A stretch of DNA of 22,699 bases from a virus, in the IMG/VR virus record IMGVR_UViG_3300032309_001735, positions 1 to 22,699 of that record; one strand, 5' to 3'. Positions within the stretch are counted from its first letter, which is position 1, and every line of letters begins with the position of its first letter. The notes under the pieces were generated by a model. It saw only the letters and a list, made by a program, of their open reading frames with translations, was not told the origin of the DNA and did not search any database. Position numbers and translations under genes: made by a program. This document shows, piece after piece, positions 12,392 through 19,956 of this stretch.

Positions 12392-13284
12392 TCGACCCGA
12401 GCCTGATCGACGTTTTTCCGATCCAGCAGCACGACGGCTATCCCGACCACCTGGCCGCGGAAGACACCGACGACGCCCTCCGCGACGTGTGCGGGTCTGC
12501 GGCCCGCGAGTTCCCGGATGCCCTGTGGATCGAACCGCGTGATTGGGAAGCGAAAGCCCGCGAGAACGATGCGGCCAAGACGTGGGCGATGAACTTCCTC
12601 GACCGCTACACCAACCAGGGGCCGGGGAACGGCCGCCCGGGCACGCATGAGTGCACTTGCCACTCGCTGCGGGCCAACTTCGAGGCCGCCCGCAACCGCG
12701 CCCGCGGCGTGATCTACCCCAATGGGCCGCAGGCCGACGCCCGCTACGCGGAGTCGAGCCGGTTCGGTTCGGTTTGGGTTTCGCCACTCAGCATCTATGC
12801 GGAGGCCAACCCGTCGAAGTGGGGCGGCGCGAATGTGCGGGCCGTGCTCGAGATCGCGGTGCGTCGCGGCTTCCTGCCCGAAACGCTCCAGCCGGCCGAC
12901 TACGGCTTCGCCCACGCGCTCACGGGCACCAGCGGCGGCGGCAACTCCAACCAATCGGCCGGCCCGTGGGTGTCGCTCGGCCGGTTCCCGGAGGGGTGGC
13001 GCGAGACGGCGAAAAACTTCCGGCCCTTGGAAGTCATCTTCCCGGCGTCCTATGAGCAAGCGGTCTGCCTGGTGCTCCACGGCTACGCGGTGTCGGTCGG
13101 CCGCAACGGCCACGCGGTGCCGTGGTGCCAGTGGATCGCCGACGAGCGGCTCATGGCCTATCCGGACTCCTACACGATCACCAGATACGACTCCGAGCGA
13201 ACGGCTCGCTCCGCATGGCGTGGATCGTTTGCGATCGCGTCCGTGACCCTCCCCGACGATTGGAGCCGGCCAGCGGCCGGGTGA
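12388..13284 (+). CDS. Papain-like cysteine peptidase domain protein (putative)
   Basis: A 298-residue protein with the ordered motifs of a papain-fold peptidase. DRYTNQGPG (Gln77 as oxyanion-hole candidate) precedes HECTCHSLRANFEAA (Cys89 or Cys91 as nucleophile, followed by the expected helix). A late VSVGRNGHAVPW carries His242. An Asp at 268 (RYDSE) could be the third residue, although Asn or Asp normally sits nearer the His. The pattern NQG...C...GHAV matches C1-like peptidases in other phages and bacteria. No signal peptide is visible. GGAGG (12375-12379), eight bases before the ATG, supports the start. It lies directly upstream of a secreted serine protease. Confidence 0.66.
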   Translation: MIDPSLIDVFPIQQHDGYPDHLAAEDTDDALRDVCGSAAREFPDALWIEPRDWEAKARENDAAKTWAMNFLDRYTNQGPGNGRPGTHECTCHSLRANFEAARNRARGVIYPNGPQADARYAESSRFGSVWVSPLSIYAEANPSKWGGANVRAVLEIAVRRGFLPETLQPADYGFAHALTGTSGGGNSNQSAGPWVSLGRFPEGWRETAKNFRPLEVIFPASYEQAVCLVLHGYAVSVGRNGHAVPWCQWIADERLMAYPDSYTITRYDSERTARSAWRGSFAIASVTLPDDWSRPAAG

Positions 13285-13288
13285 CACG

Positions 13289-14149
13289 ATGAAACTCCTC
13301 GCGTCGATCCTCATCATCCTGATCGCGTCCGACACCGGCGGCGCCGAGTGCGGCAGCTGCGACGGCCGCCGGGTCTGCGGCGAGCCGCCGATCCTGATGC
13401 CGTGCCCGGCGTGCGAGGGCACTGGCACGGTGCCCGATCCCGTTCCGGCCCCGGCCGTGGAGCCCGTGTTCGCCGCGGCGGCCCCCGACCCGGCCGGCGT
13501 CGAGCCCCGGCCATCCGAGCGCACGGTCGGCCGCCCCCGGCCAGTCGTCGCCAGGGTGACCGCCGGCCACGCGGGCCCGTCGCTCGACATGGGTTCGGGT
13601 GTGCTCGTGCGGGTAAGCGGCACGACCGGAATCGTGCTCACCAACTGGCACGTCGTCCGCGACAAGCGCCACGACGTAAAGGTGGCATGGCCCGACGGCT
13701 CGCAAACGCCCGGCCGCGTGCTCGCGTGGGACGACGCCTGGGATCTGGCCGCCATCGCCGTTCCGCGGCCCGACGCCTATCCGGTGCAGATCGCCGCGCA
13801 GGCCCCGCGGCTCGGCGACCGCCTAACAATCGCCGGCTTCGGCATGGAGGGCCGCTACCTCGAGCAAACCGGCGTGGTCACCGAATACCTGTCGCCGAGC
13901 CCCGCCCACCCGAAGGAGTTCGTCGAATGCCGGGCCACGGCCCGCCACGGCGACAGCGGCGGCCCGATGTTCAACGCGGCCGGCGAACTGGCCGGCGTGC
14001 TGTTCGGCGAGGCCCGCGGGCTCACGGCCGGCAGCTGCTCGACGCGGCTCCGGCTTTTCCTGGCCGCAGTGCCGGCCGCCCCCGGCTCCGCCCCGCAGCT
14101 GGCGGCCGCGCGATGCTCGTGCCCCGGCGGGAGGTGCCAGCACCGATGA
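13289..14149 (+). CDS. Secreted trypsin-fold serine protease with cysteine-rich N-terminus
   Basis: A 286-residue chymotrypsin-fold protease. Residues 1-19 are a signal peptide (MKLLASILIILIASDTGGA). Residues 21-46 carry Cys21, 24, 30, 39 and 42 ending CPACEGTGT, similar to a DnaJ-type zinc knuckle. A Pro/Ala linker follows. The catalytic triad is complete: His121 in LTNWHVV, Asp152 in AWDLAAIAV, and Ser223 in HGDSGGPMFN. The order and spacing match S1/HtrA-type proteases; no PDZ domain follows. The C-terminus has further Cys residues. It would act outside the cytoplasmic membrane. Secreted serine proteases are rare in phage structural clusters. ATGA overlap with the next gene argues against a recent host pickup. 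Confidence 0.86.
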   Translation: MKLLASILIILIASDTGGAECGSCDGRRVCGEPPILMPCPACEGTGTVPDPVPAPAVEPVFAAAAPDPAGVEPRPSERTVGRPRPVVARVTAGHAGPSLDMGSGVLVRVSGTTGIVLTNWHVVRDKRHDVKVAWPDGSQTPGRVLAWDDAWDLAAIAVPRPDAYPVQIAAQAPRLGDRLTIAGFGMEGRYLEQTGVVTEYLSPSPAHPKEFVECRATARHGDSGGPMFNAAGELAGVLFGEARGLTAGSCSTRLRLFLAAVPAAPGSAPQLAAARCSCPGGRCQHR

Positions 14150-14493
14150 ACGCCAGCCCCTCCGACCTCGAACTCGCCGAAGCCCGCGACGCCGTCTGGC
14201 GCCGCCTGGCCCTGCACCCGCTCCGCCGGGCGGCCCTCGGCCGCGACCAGGCCGACGCCATCACGGCGGTGGCGATGGGGCAGATGCCCGACGACGTGGA
14301 GATGGACGTGGCCGGCGAGGGCACCGATTACGAACGCGTGCTCCGCGAGCGAACCGAGCGGCGGGTGCTCGACCTGTATTCGGAGCGGTGCGGGTTTGCC
14401 CTCACGACGTTCCTGCTGACGTGGGCGATCTCCGCGATCGTTCAGGCTCTGGTCGTGCGCTGGTGGCGGAAGCGGCAGGAGGTGCGATCGTGA
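14146..14493 (+). CDS. Single-span membrane protein with C-terminal anchor
   Basis: A 115-residue protein. The first 80 residues are charged and helical (LAEARDAVWRRLALHP, ERVLRERTERRVLDLY). They are followed by a transmembrane helix at 83-105 (FALTTFLLTWAISAIVQALV) and a basic tail, RWWRKRQEVRS. This tail-anchored form, with positive charges at the C-terminus, resembles some phage membrane proteins of lysis cassettes but no named family. GGAGG at 14130-14134 and an ATGA overlap place it in one unit with the secreted protease; a GTGA overlap joins it to another membrane protein. Confidence 0.62.
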   Translation: MNASPSDLELAEARDAVWRRLALHPLRRAALGRDQADAITAVAMGQMPDDVEMDVAGEGTDYERVLRERTERRVLDLYSERCGFALTTFLLTWAISAIVQALVVRWWRKRQEVRS

Positions 14494-14816
14494 CACAGCA
14501 GACACGGGACCGGCTTGAGCTCGGAATCCAGTTCGTGAAGGTCGTCGGCGTGCCGACGGCCATCCTGTCGGTCGTGCTCTGGTGGATCGGCGCGGCAACC
14601 GACCGCCTTCACGACTCCGTTCTGGTGCCGACGGTGACCGCCCATTCGGCATTCCTGGCGAGCACCACCAAGACCCAGGAGCGGCAGGCCGACGCCCTGG
14701 AGCAGCTCACCGACAACCGGGTGCAGCAGACCAAGATCCTCGAAGAGATCGCCGCCGGTCAGCAGGAAATCCTGTCGCGACTCGACCGCCCGCACCGCCA
14801 GGGGGCCGCCGAATGA
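14490..14816 (+). CDS. Membrane protein with coiled coil (holin or spanin-like candidate)
   Basis: A 108-residue protein with a transmembrane helix at residues 13-36 (IQFVKVVGVPTAILSVVLWW) followed by a predicted coiled coil, 60-100 (TQERQADALEQLTD, QTKILEEIAAGQQEILSRL). One span near the N-terminus plus a long coiled coil is the layout of phage i-spanins and of some holin-like XhlA proteins. Heptad spacing is visible but no signature confirms either. AGGAGGTG at 14477-14484, five bases before the GTG, is a strong ribosome-binding site. It closes the membrane/protease cassette; the next gene is a virion morphogenesis protein, reached by ATGA overlap. Confidence 0.64.
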   Translation: MTQQTRDRLELGIQFVKVVGVPTAILSVVLWWIGAATDRLHDSVLVPTVTAHSAFLASTTKTQERQADALEQLTDNRVQQTKILEEIAAGQQEILSRLDRPHRQGAAE

Positions 14817-15451
14817 CAGCCGTCCGGGTGGTCGACAACACCGACGCCGTGCGAAAGGCCGTTCGCCGGGCCGCGTTTCAAAACCTGCGCCACGCCGGCG
14901 CGGGCCTGCGGCTCGCCGCCCGCCGGCTGATTCGGACGCGGCAGACAGCCAGCCAGCCGGGAAGCCCGCCGAGCACCCGCCGGGGGGCCCTCCGCAACTC
15001 CATCCTGTTCGCGGTGGAGGGCGACCACACCGTCGTCATCGGCCCGAGCGTGACCCTGATCTCCGACGTGGCCCGCGTGCACGAGCACGGCGGCACGCAA
15101 CGGCCGCGGTCGCTCCGCGGGGTTTCGGAGGCGGAGGCCGTCATCGCGGGCACGAACTGGAAGCTCGAGGTCGGCGGCCACGGCCCGATCCCCGACTCCA
15201 GCGGCACCGCCTACATCAAGTTCACCAGCCCGGCCCAGGTGGATAAGAGCCTCCGGTTCATCTACACCGCGCCCGAGAACGCTTTCGGCAACACGCGCAA
15301 GGCGCGGCTCCAGGCCGAAAAGCGACGCGCCCGCGCGGCCGTCGCCGCCCACGGCGGAATCGCCAACTACCCCGCACGCCCATTCATGGGGCCCGCCCTC
15401 ATGAACAACCTCGACCGACTCCAGGCCCACTGGGCCAACAGCGTCCGCTAA
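14813..15451 (+). CDS. Virion morphogenesis/tail completion protein (gp10- or gpG-like)
   Basis: A 212-residue protein resembling the HK97 gp10/Mu gpG group, which functions at the head-tail interface. Evidence is the N-terminal basic helices (AVRKAVRRAAFQNLRHAG, LRLAARRLIRT), PGSPPSTRRGALRNSI (a loop typical of this group), then strands with VVIGPS, ARVHEHGGTQRP, and the C-terminal ARPFMGPALMNNLDRLQ. RPFMGPAL is the best conserved part. In many phages this gene precedes the tail terminator; here the 3.4-kb membrane/protease cassette lies between them, which suggests insertion of that cassette into the tail operon. Confidence 0.72.
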   Translation: MTAVRVVDNTDAVRKAVRRAAFQNLRHAGAGLRLAARRLIRTRQTASQPGSPPSTRRGALRNSILFAVEGDHTVVIGPSVTLISDVARVHEHGGTQRPRSLRGVSEAEAVIAGTNWKLEVGGHGPIPDSSGTAYIKFTSPAQVDKSLRFIYTAPENAFGNTRKARLQAEKRRARAAVAAHGGIANYPARPFMGPALMNNLDRLQAHWANSVR

Positions 15452-15476
15452 CCAAACCCCCAAGGAGGGACTTTCG

Positions 15477-15935
15477 ATGTCGAAAATCGGATTGGATTGC
15501 AAGCTCTACCGGAACACCGGCACCAACGCGTCGCCGGTCTGGAACGAAATCCCCAACGTCGTCGACGTGACCGTCGCACTTTCAAAGACGGAAGCGGAAA
15601 CGTCCAGCCGGGCCAACCCCTGGAAGACCCGCAAGGGCGCGCTCAAAGACGCGTCGATCGACTTCCAGCTGCGGGCGGTGGCCGTGGATGCCGACTACAC
15701 GGCACTCCTCGGCAGCTACCTCAACGGCACGCAGATCGAGCTGCTCGCGCTCGACGGCCCCATCACCACGGCCGGCTCGCAGGGCCTCCGGGCGATCTGC
15801 GAGGTGTTCAACTTCCAGGCGGGCCAGCCGCTGGAAGGGGCCCTAACGTTCGACGTGTCGGCCAAGCCCACGCCGGCGTTCGACAACTCGGGCGTGGCCA
15901 TCGCCCCGACCTGGTTCACCTCAACGGGGAGCTGA
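15477..15935 (+). CDS. Major tail (tube) protein
   Basis: A 152-residue beta-rich protein with features of tail tube subunits: an N-terminal GLDCKLYRNTG and WNEIPNVVDVTVALSKTEAE, then the basic WKTRKGALKDASIDFQLRAV, and a central helix region with YTALLGSYLNGTQIELLAL. The C-terminal strands end in PTWFTSTGS. It is preceded by the strongest ribosome-binding site of the region, AAGGAGGG at 15462-15469, as expected for a high-copy protein. It is followed within three bases by the tail-chaperone frames and then the tape measure, the normal order for non-contractile tails. Confidence 0.82.
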   Translation: MSKIGLDCKLYRNTGTNASPVWNEIPNVVDVTVALSKTEAETSSRANPWKTRKGALKDASIDFQLRAVAVDADYTALLGSYLNGTQIELLALDGPITTAGSQGLRAICEVFNFQAGQPLEGALTFDVSAKPTPAFDNSGVAIAPTWFTSTGS

Positions 15936-15937
15936 GC

Positions 15938-16435
15938 ATGCAAACCTTCACCGACACCGCCGGCCGGGTCTGGTCGCTCGCGATCAGCACCCACACGGTC
16001 AAACGAGTCCGCACGCTGCTCTCCGTCGACCTCATGGAGTTCGTCGAGGGCTCGCTCATGGGGAAGCTCATGGGCGACGTGGTGCTGTTCGTCGACGTGC
16101 TCTACGCGATCTGCAAGCCGGAGGCAGACGCGCGGAACCTGACCGACGAGCAGTTCGGCCAAGCGATGTCGGGGGATGTGCTCTTGGCGGCCGAGGAGGC
16201 GCTCGCGGAGTCGCTTTTTTCTATTTCCCACCCGTCCCGCCGCCCAGCGGCGCGGACGGCGTGGGAGAAAGCGAAGCAGCTGCGGGAGCGAGCGAGCGAG
16301 CTGGCGGTGGTGCGGCTGAACGATCCAGCGATCGAGCGGAGGTTCGAGGAGATCCTCAACGCCCCGATCGACCTCGATTCACCGCCGCCGACGCGTGGAA
16401 GCTCGTCTACCAGCTCGCCGGCGTTGTCGGGGTAG
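15938..16435 (+). CDS. Tail assembly chaperone, G-type frame
   Basis: A 165-residue protein in the position of lambda gpG, between tube and tape measure, where such proteins bind the tape measure during tail assembly. The first 90 residues look folded (SLAISTHTVKRVRTLLSVDL, DVLYAICKPEADARNLTDEQ), then ESLFSISHPSRRPAARTAWEK and a charged helix ending FEEILNAPIDLD. The last 18 residues (SPPPTRGSSSTSSPALSG) are low-complexity. Over the same bases the -1 frame encodes a better-looking sequence, so they are probably out-of-frame read-through of the T region. The two frames overlap as in lambda G-GT. Confidence 0.77.
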   Translation: MQTFTDTAGRVWSLAISTHTVKRVRTLLSVDLMEFVEGSLMGKLMGDVVLFVDVLYAICKPEADARNLTDEQFGQAMSGDVLLAAEEALAESLFSISHPSRRPAARTAWEKAKQLRERASELAVVRLNDPAIERRFEEILNAPIDLDSPPPTRGSSSTSSPALSG

Positions 16436-16674
16436 ACCCCGGCCCGCTGTCGATGCGGGAGTTGGCATGGATGGCAGACGGACGGAGACGAGACGAGTGG
16501 CGGAGGACGGCTCGGGTGTGCAGCACGATGGCCAACATCCACCGCGACCACAAAACCAAGCCGTCGCCCTATTCCGACGACGACTTCAACCCCTTCACCG
16601 ACCCCACACCAGCACCGCGGATCAAGGCCCCGATCACGATCCTCAAAGCGATCTTCCTCGACGAAAGGGAATGA
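16261..16674 (+). CDS. Tail assembly chaperone, T-type frame (likely made by -1 frameshift)
   Basis: The -1 frame relative to the G-type gene, overlapping its 3' end and ending just before the tape measure. The convincing coding part begins near 16378 (FTAADAWKLVYQLAG), continues with VDPGPLSMRELAWMADGRRRDEW and ANIHRDHKTKPSP, and has YSDDDFNPF. The LSMREL.WM and DFNPF pieces recur in this position in other phages. From 16264 to 16452 the frame contains no ATG, GTG or TTG. The GTG at 16261 used here as the lower boundary has no ribosome-binding site and would give an Ala/Gly/Glu-rich leader. A G-T fusion by programmed slippage is the more likely product; the true fusion point is unknown. Confidence 0.66.
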   Translation: MGESEAAAGASERAGGGAAERSSDRAEVRGDPQRPDRPRFTAADAWKLVYQLAGVVGVDPGPLSMRELAWMADGRRRDEWRRTARVCSTMANIHRDHKTKPSPYSDDDFNPFTDPTPAPRIKAPITILKAIFLDERE

Positions 16675-16675
16675 C

Positions 16676-18238
16676 GTGTCATCTTCGGCGATTCGGGCGG
16701 GCGCGGCCTACATCGAGCTCACGCTCCGCGACGGCATTTCCCGCCCGCTGCACAACGCCAGCGTGGCGCTCAAGGACTTTGGCCATAGCGTCGCCTGGCA
16801 GGGTGCCAAGATCGCGGCCATGGGCGCCGCGGTCAGCGCCCCGCTGGCGGCGATGGCCCATTCGTTCGCGCGCTCGGCAGTCGAGTCGGGACGGTTCGCC
16901 ACCCGTCGCGACGCCAGCAATGTGCAGGCCTACGTAGGGGCTCTGCTGCGGCTGTCAAACGCCATGCAGGCGTTCCGCGACGCCGTCGGGTCGGCGGTGC
17001 TGCCGCTGCTCTCGCGGTGGCCGAGCGCCCTGGCCAGGGTCGTCGAGCGGGCCACGGCGTGGGTGCGGGCGAACCGCGGGCTCGTGCAGTCGATCGCGCG
17101 GCTCGCTTCGATCGTGGTCGCGACCGGCACGGCGATCGCCATCATCGGCCGGACGATCGCCACCGTCGGCAGCGTGTTCGGAGTGCTGGCCGGGGCGGCT
17201 TCTTTCGCCGCCACCGTCATGGCCGTGATCGGATCGGTGTTCACGGCGATCCTGTCGCCCATCGGGCTTGTCATCGCGGGGGTCGTCGCGCTCGGGGGCT
17301 ACCTGCTCTACACCTCGGGCGTTGGGCAGCAGGCGCTTGACTGGCTTTCTGGAGCGTTTGGCGGACTGCTTGCAGACGCGTCGGAGGCGATGGATGGAAT
17401 CTACGCTGCCCTTGCAAATGGCGACATCGAATCAGCCGCGGAGATCCTGTGGCTCGGGCTGAAACTCCAGTGGGAAAAGGGCGTCAACGCGCTCAATCAA
17501 ATCTGGATCAACGCCAAAGACTTTTTTCTCCAGGTCTGGAGCAACGCGTCATTTACCGCCGCCGGCTACTTCATCGACGCGTGGGCGCTGGTGGAAAGCG
17601 GCTGGGTGGAAACCATCGCCTTCATGGAGAGCGTGCTGGACGGCTTCTTTGTGAGATTCCGGAAGGGCTGGGGGTCCATCACCGATCAGATCGCGAAGGG
17701 GCTGCTCTACGTGCAGGGGCAGCTCGACCCAACGCTCGATGTCGCCCAGGCCCAAAGCAACGTCACCGAAGACCGCAACCGCATCAACAAAGGACTCGAC
17801 CAGGGCCTAGAGCAACGCGGCAGGGAGCGTGAAGCCCGTCGACAGAACCGCAGGGCAGAGATCGAGCAAAGCCGGCAGGCCGCGCAGGCCAACCTGGGAC
17901 AAGACAAGGCGGCCGGCGACAACCAGCGCCAGCAGCAGTTCAACCAGCAGCGCAGGGATGCCGAGGGCAAGGTCGACAAGGCCCGACAGGGTTTCAAGAA
18001 AGCCGTCGACGACGCAAAGAGCGGCGAACCGCCACCCAAAGAACCGCCCCCAAGCATCCTGATGCCAATGATGCAGGAGCAAAAGAAGATCGAGAGCAAG
18101 GGCACCTTCAACGCCCTCGCGGCCCGAAGCCTTGGGTCGAGCACGCTCGCCGACCGCACGGCCAAGGCCACGGAAAAGGCTGCGGAGCTCTTGAAGAAGA
18201 TCGAGGACAACACCAAGGAGGCCGCCGTATTCGCGTGA
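16676..18238 (+). CDS. Tail tape measure protein (short)
   Basis: A 520-residue tape measure. The N-terminus AIRAGAAYIEL and a following LKDFGHSVAWQGAKIAAMGAA are typical of phage tape measures. A long hydrophobic block at 138-212 contains several potential membrane spans for DNA entry. The middle is Trp-rich (IWINAKDFFLQVWSNA). Residues 385-450 form a Gln/Arg-rich coiled coil, and the C-terminus ends TLADRTAKATEKAAELLKK. At about 1.5 angstroms per residue it predicts a tail near 75-80 nm. The usual long helical section between N-terminal domain and membrane block seems reduced. GTG start with AAGGGA (16664-16669) six bases upstream. Confidence 0.85.
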   Translation: MSSSAIRAGAAYIELTLRDGISRPLHNASVALKDFGHSVAWQGAKIAAMGAAVSAPLAAMAHSFARSAVESGRFATRRDASNVQAYVGALLRLSNAMQAFRDAVGSAVLPLLSRWPSALARVVERATAWVRANRGLVQSIARLASIVVATGTAIAIIGRTIATVGSVFGVLAGAASFAATVMAVIGSVFTAILSPIGLVIAGVVALGGYLLYTSGVGQQALDWLSGAFGGLLADASEAMDGIYAALANGDIESAAEILWLGLKLQWEKGVNALNQIWINAKDFFLQVWSNASFTAAGYFIDAWALVESGWVETIAFMESVLDGFFVRFRKGWGSITDQIAKGLLYVQGQLDPTLDVAQAQSNVTEDRNRINKGLDQGLEQRGREREARRQNRRAEIEQSRQAAQANLGQDKAAGDNQRQQQFNQQRRDAEGKVDKARQGFKKAVDDAKSGEPPPKEPPPSILMPMMQEQKKIESKGTFNALAARSLGSSTLADRTAKATEKAAELLKKIEDNTKEAAVFA

Positions 18239-18259
18239 CGCGAAAGCGGAACTTCACAC

Positions 18260-19039
18260 ATGCCAATCGACATCTTCGAGGCCTTCGATTCGCGGCGGTT
18301 TTCCGACGGTCTGATCTCGACCGGCGAGTTGAAATACATCGTCACGGGCACGACCGACTATGCCGAAGTGCTCGCCGCGCTGCTCGCCGAAGCCCCGGCC
18401 ACGGTCAACGACCTCCGCCGGATGGAGGTGTCGGCCGAGCCGCTTGGGGGTGGGGTCTGGGCCTGCACCGTTCCCTATGAGGCTCGCCGAGATAGCCAAT
18501 ACACGTTCGAGACGGGCGGCGGCACCGCTCACATCACGCAATCCCTGCAAACCATCGGCCGGCATGCACCGTCGGGAGCCACGGCGCCCGACTTCTACGG
18601 TGCGATCGGGGTGAATGGCGATTCGGTCGACGGAACCGATGTCACCGTGCCCGTGTTCAACTTCACCGAGACTTACCGGGTGCAGGGCTCCGTGGTCACG
18701 GGCACCTACAAGATGAACCTGTTCAACTGCACCGGCAAAGTCAACAACGCCGGGTTCCGCGGGTTCGCGGCTGGCGAGGTGCTGTTCCTGGGCGCGAGCG
18801 GCACGAAGACGGGCATCGACGATTGGGAGATCGCGTTCAAGTTCGCGGCCAGCCCGAACGTCTCCAGCCTCTCAATCGGCGGCGGCATCACCGTGTCGGC
18901 GAAAAAGGGCTGGGAATACCTGTGGGTGCGGTTCGCCGACGCGGAGGACACCTCGGCAAACGCGCTCGTCAAGCGGCCCATCGCGGCCTATGTCGAGCGG
19001 GTCTATGAGTCGGCCGACTTCACGCTCCTGGGGCTCTAA
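18260..19039 (+). CDS. Distal tail/minor tail protein (putative)
   Basis: A 259-residue protein following the tape measure, where distal tail and baseplate components are encoded. It appears beta-rich: GELKYIVTGTTDYAEVLAAL, then RMEVSAEPLGGGVWACTVPYE, a SLQTIGRHAPSG segment, NFTETYRVQGSVVTGTYK, AAGEVLFLGASGTK, and a C-terminal WEYLWVRFADAEDTSANAL followed by RPIAAYVERVY. I cannot assign it to a named family. The position and absence of signal peptide or catalytic motif fit a structural tail-tip role. No clear ribosome-binding site precedes the ATG, which lies 21 bases after the tape-measure stop. Confidence 0.65.
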   Translation: MPIDIFEAFDSRRFSDGLISTGELKYIVTGTTDYAEVLAALLAEAPATVNDLRRMEVSAEPLGGGVWACTVPYEARRDSQYTFETGGGTAHITQSLQTIGRHAPSGATAPDFYGAIGVNGDSVDGTDVTVPVFNFTETYRVQGSVVTGTYKMNLFNCTGKVNNAGFRGFAAGEVLFLGASGTKTGIDDWEIAFKFAASPNVSSLSIGGGITVSAKKGWEYLWVRFADAEDTSANALVKRPIAAYVERVYESADFTLLGL

Positions 19040-19041
19040 CC

Positions 19042-19956
19042 ATGGCCGGCGATCCATTCAAACGCGCATCGAGCGGCGACAAGCTGCAAATCCCGGCCGC
19101 GGCCTGGAACGCGTGCCTGGATGCCGCGGAGGCCCACCGCAACGGTGGCACGCCGCTGCCGGCAAACGGCCCGCAGCAGTTCCGCCAGGCCGACATCGTG
19201 CTCGTCAAGAACTCCAGCGGGTCGACCGTCTCGCGGTTCGGCGTGCTCGGGATCAGCGGGGTGATCTTCACGCCGTCGGCCGCGCTCGCATCGTTCCAGA
19301 ATCAGGTCGCGTTCACCGGGGTAACGCCGACAACCGCCGACCACAAAGGAAAGTTCCTGATCTGCCTGGAGCCAATCGCCAACGGGAAGGTCGGCCGGGC
19401 GTGGATCGCGGGCGTGTGCGCAGTGCAGGCCGACGTTACCAATGCAGCGCACAAGTTTTGCGACGTGAAAAACAACGATCGCACCAAACTCACGTCGGGC
19501 GGTTCTGGCTCGGCCAGGATTCTTTACAAGCCGAGTGGCACCGGCACTAAGTGGTGCGTCGTCCGATTTGGGAACGATTCCGGCGGCGCCACAAAGGTAG
19601 GCAAAACGTCCGAGACATGGGCCAAAGACCCTGTCACCACGATCGATCTATGGGAAGCCGGCACGCCACCCGACGAGGAGTCTTCCGACGCGACGCTGGA
19701 AAACTGCGTCAACAAGTTCGAAGACGTTCCAGCCGATCGATGGGTCGTCGTCTGCCAGGCAACTAACGGCTACTGGTATCTCGTCGAGCGGGAGCGGACT
19801 GAATGCGAAGTGCCGATCACGCGGGCCAGCCTCACCGATGTGGAGGGATACGACGAAGGTCAGACGCAAGTGCTCGGCCACGAAGAGGGAAGCGGGTCGT
19901 CGTGCGTTGATCTGAAATGGATGAACGTAATCGACTGCGATCCGGACGCCGAATGA
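19042..19956 (+). CDS. Structural protein of the distal tail region (unknown family)
   Basis: A 304-residue protein two bases after the previous gene. The N-terminus, MAGDPFKRASSGDKLQIPAA then WNACLDAAEAHRNGG, is helical. The rest is beta-rich, with ADIVLVKNSSGSTVSRFGVLG, a GRAWIAGVCAVQADV strand, ARILYKPSGTGTKWCVVRFG and WYLVERERTECE. It contains no catalytic motif I recognise. The IVLVKN...FGVLGI pattern recalls beta-sandwich virion proteins encoded near tail tips. Coupled by ATGA to a Cys-rich protein, and probably part of the same tail-tip assembly. Confidence 0.62.
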   Translation: MAGDPFKRASSGDKLQIPAAAWNACLDAAEAHRNGGTPLPANGPQQFRQADIVLVKNSSGSTVSRFGVLGISGVIFTPSAALASFQNQVAFTGVTPTTADHKGKFLICLEPIANGKVGRAWIAGVCAVQADVTNAAHKFCDVKNNDRTKLTSGGSGSARILYKPSGTGTKWCVVRFGNDSGGATKVGKTSETWAKDPVTTIDLWEAGTPPDEESSDATLENCVNKFEDVPADRWVVVCQATNGYWYLVERERTECEVPITRASLTDVEGYDEGQTQVLGHEEGSGSSCVDLKWMNVIDCDPDAE

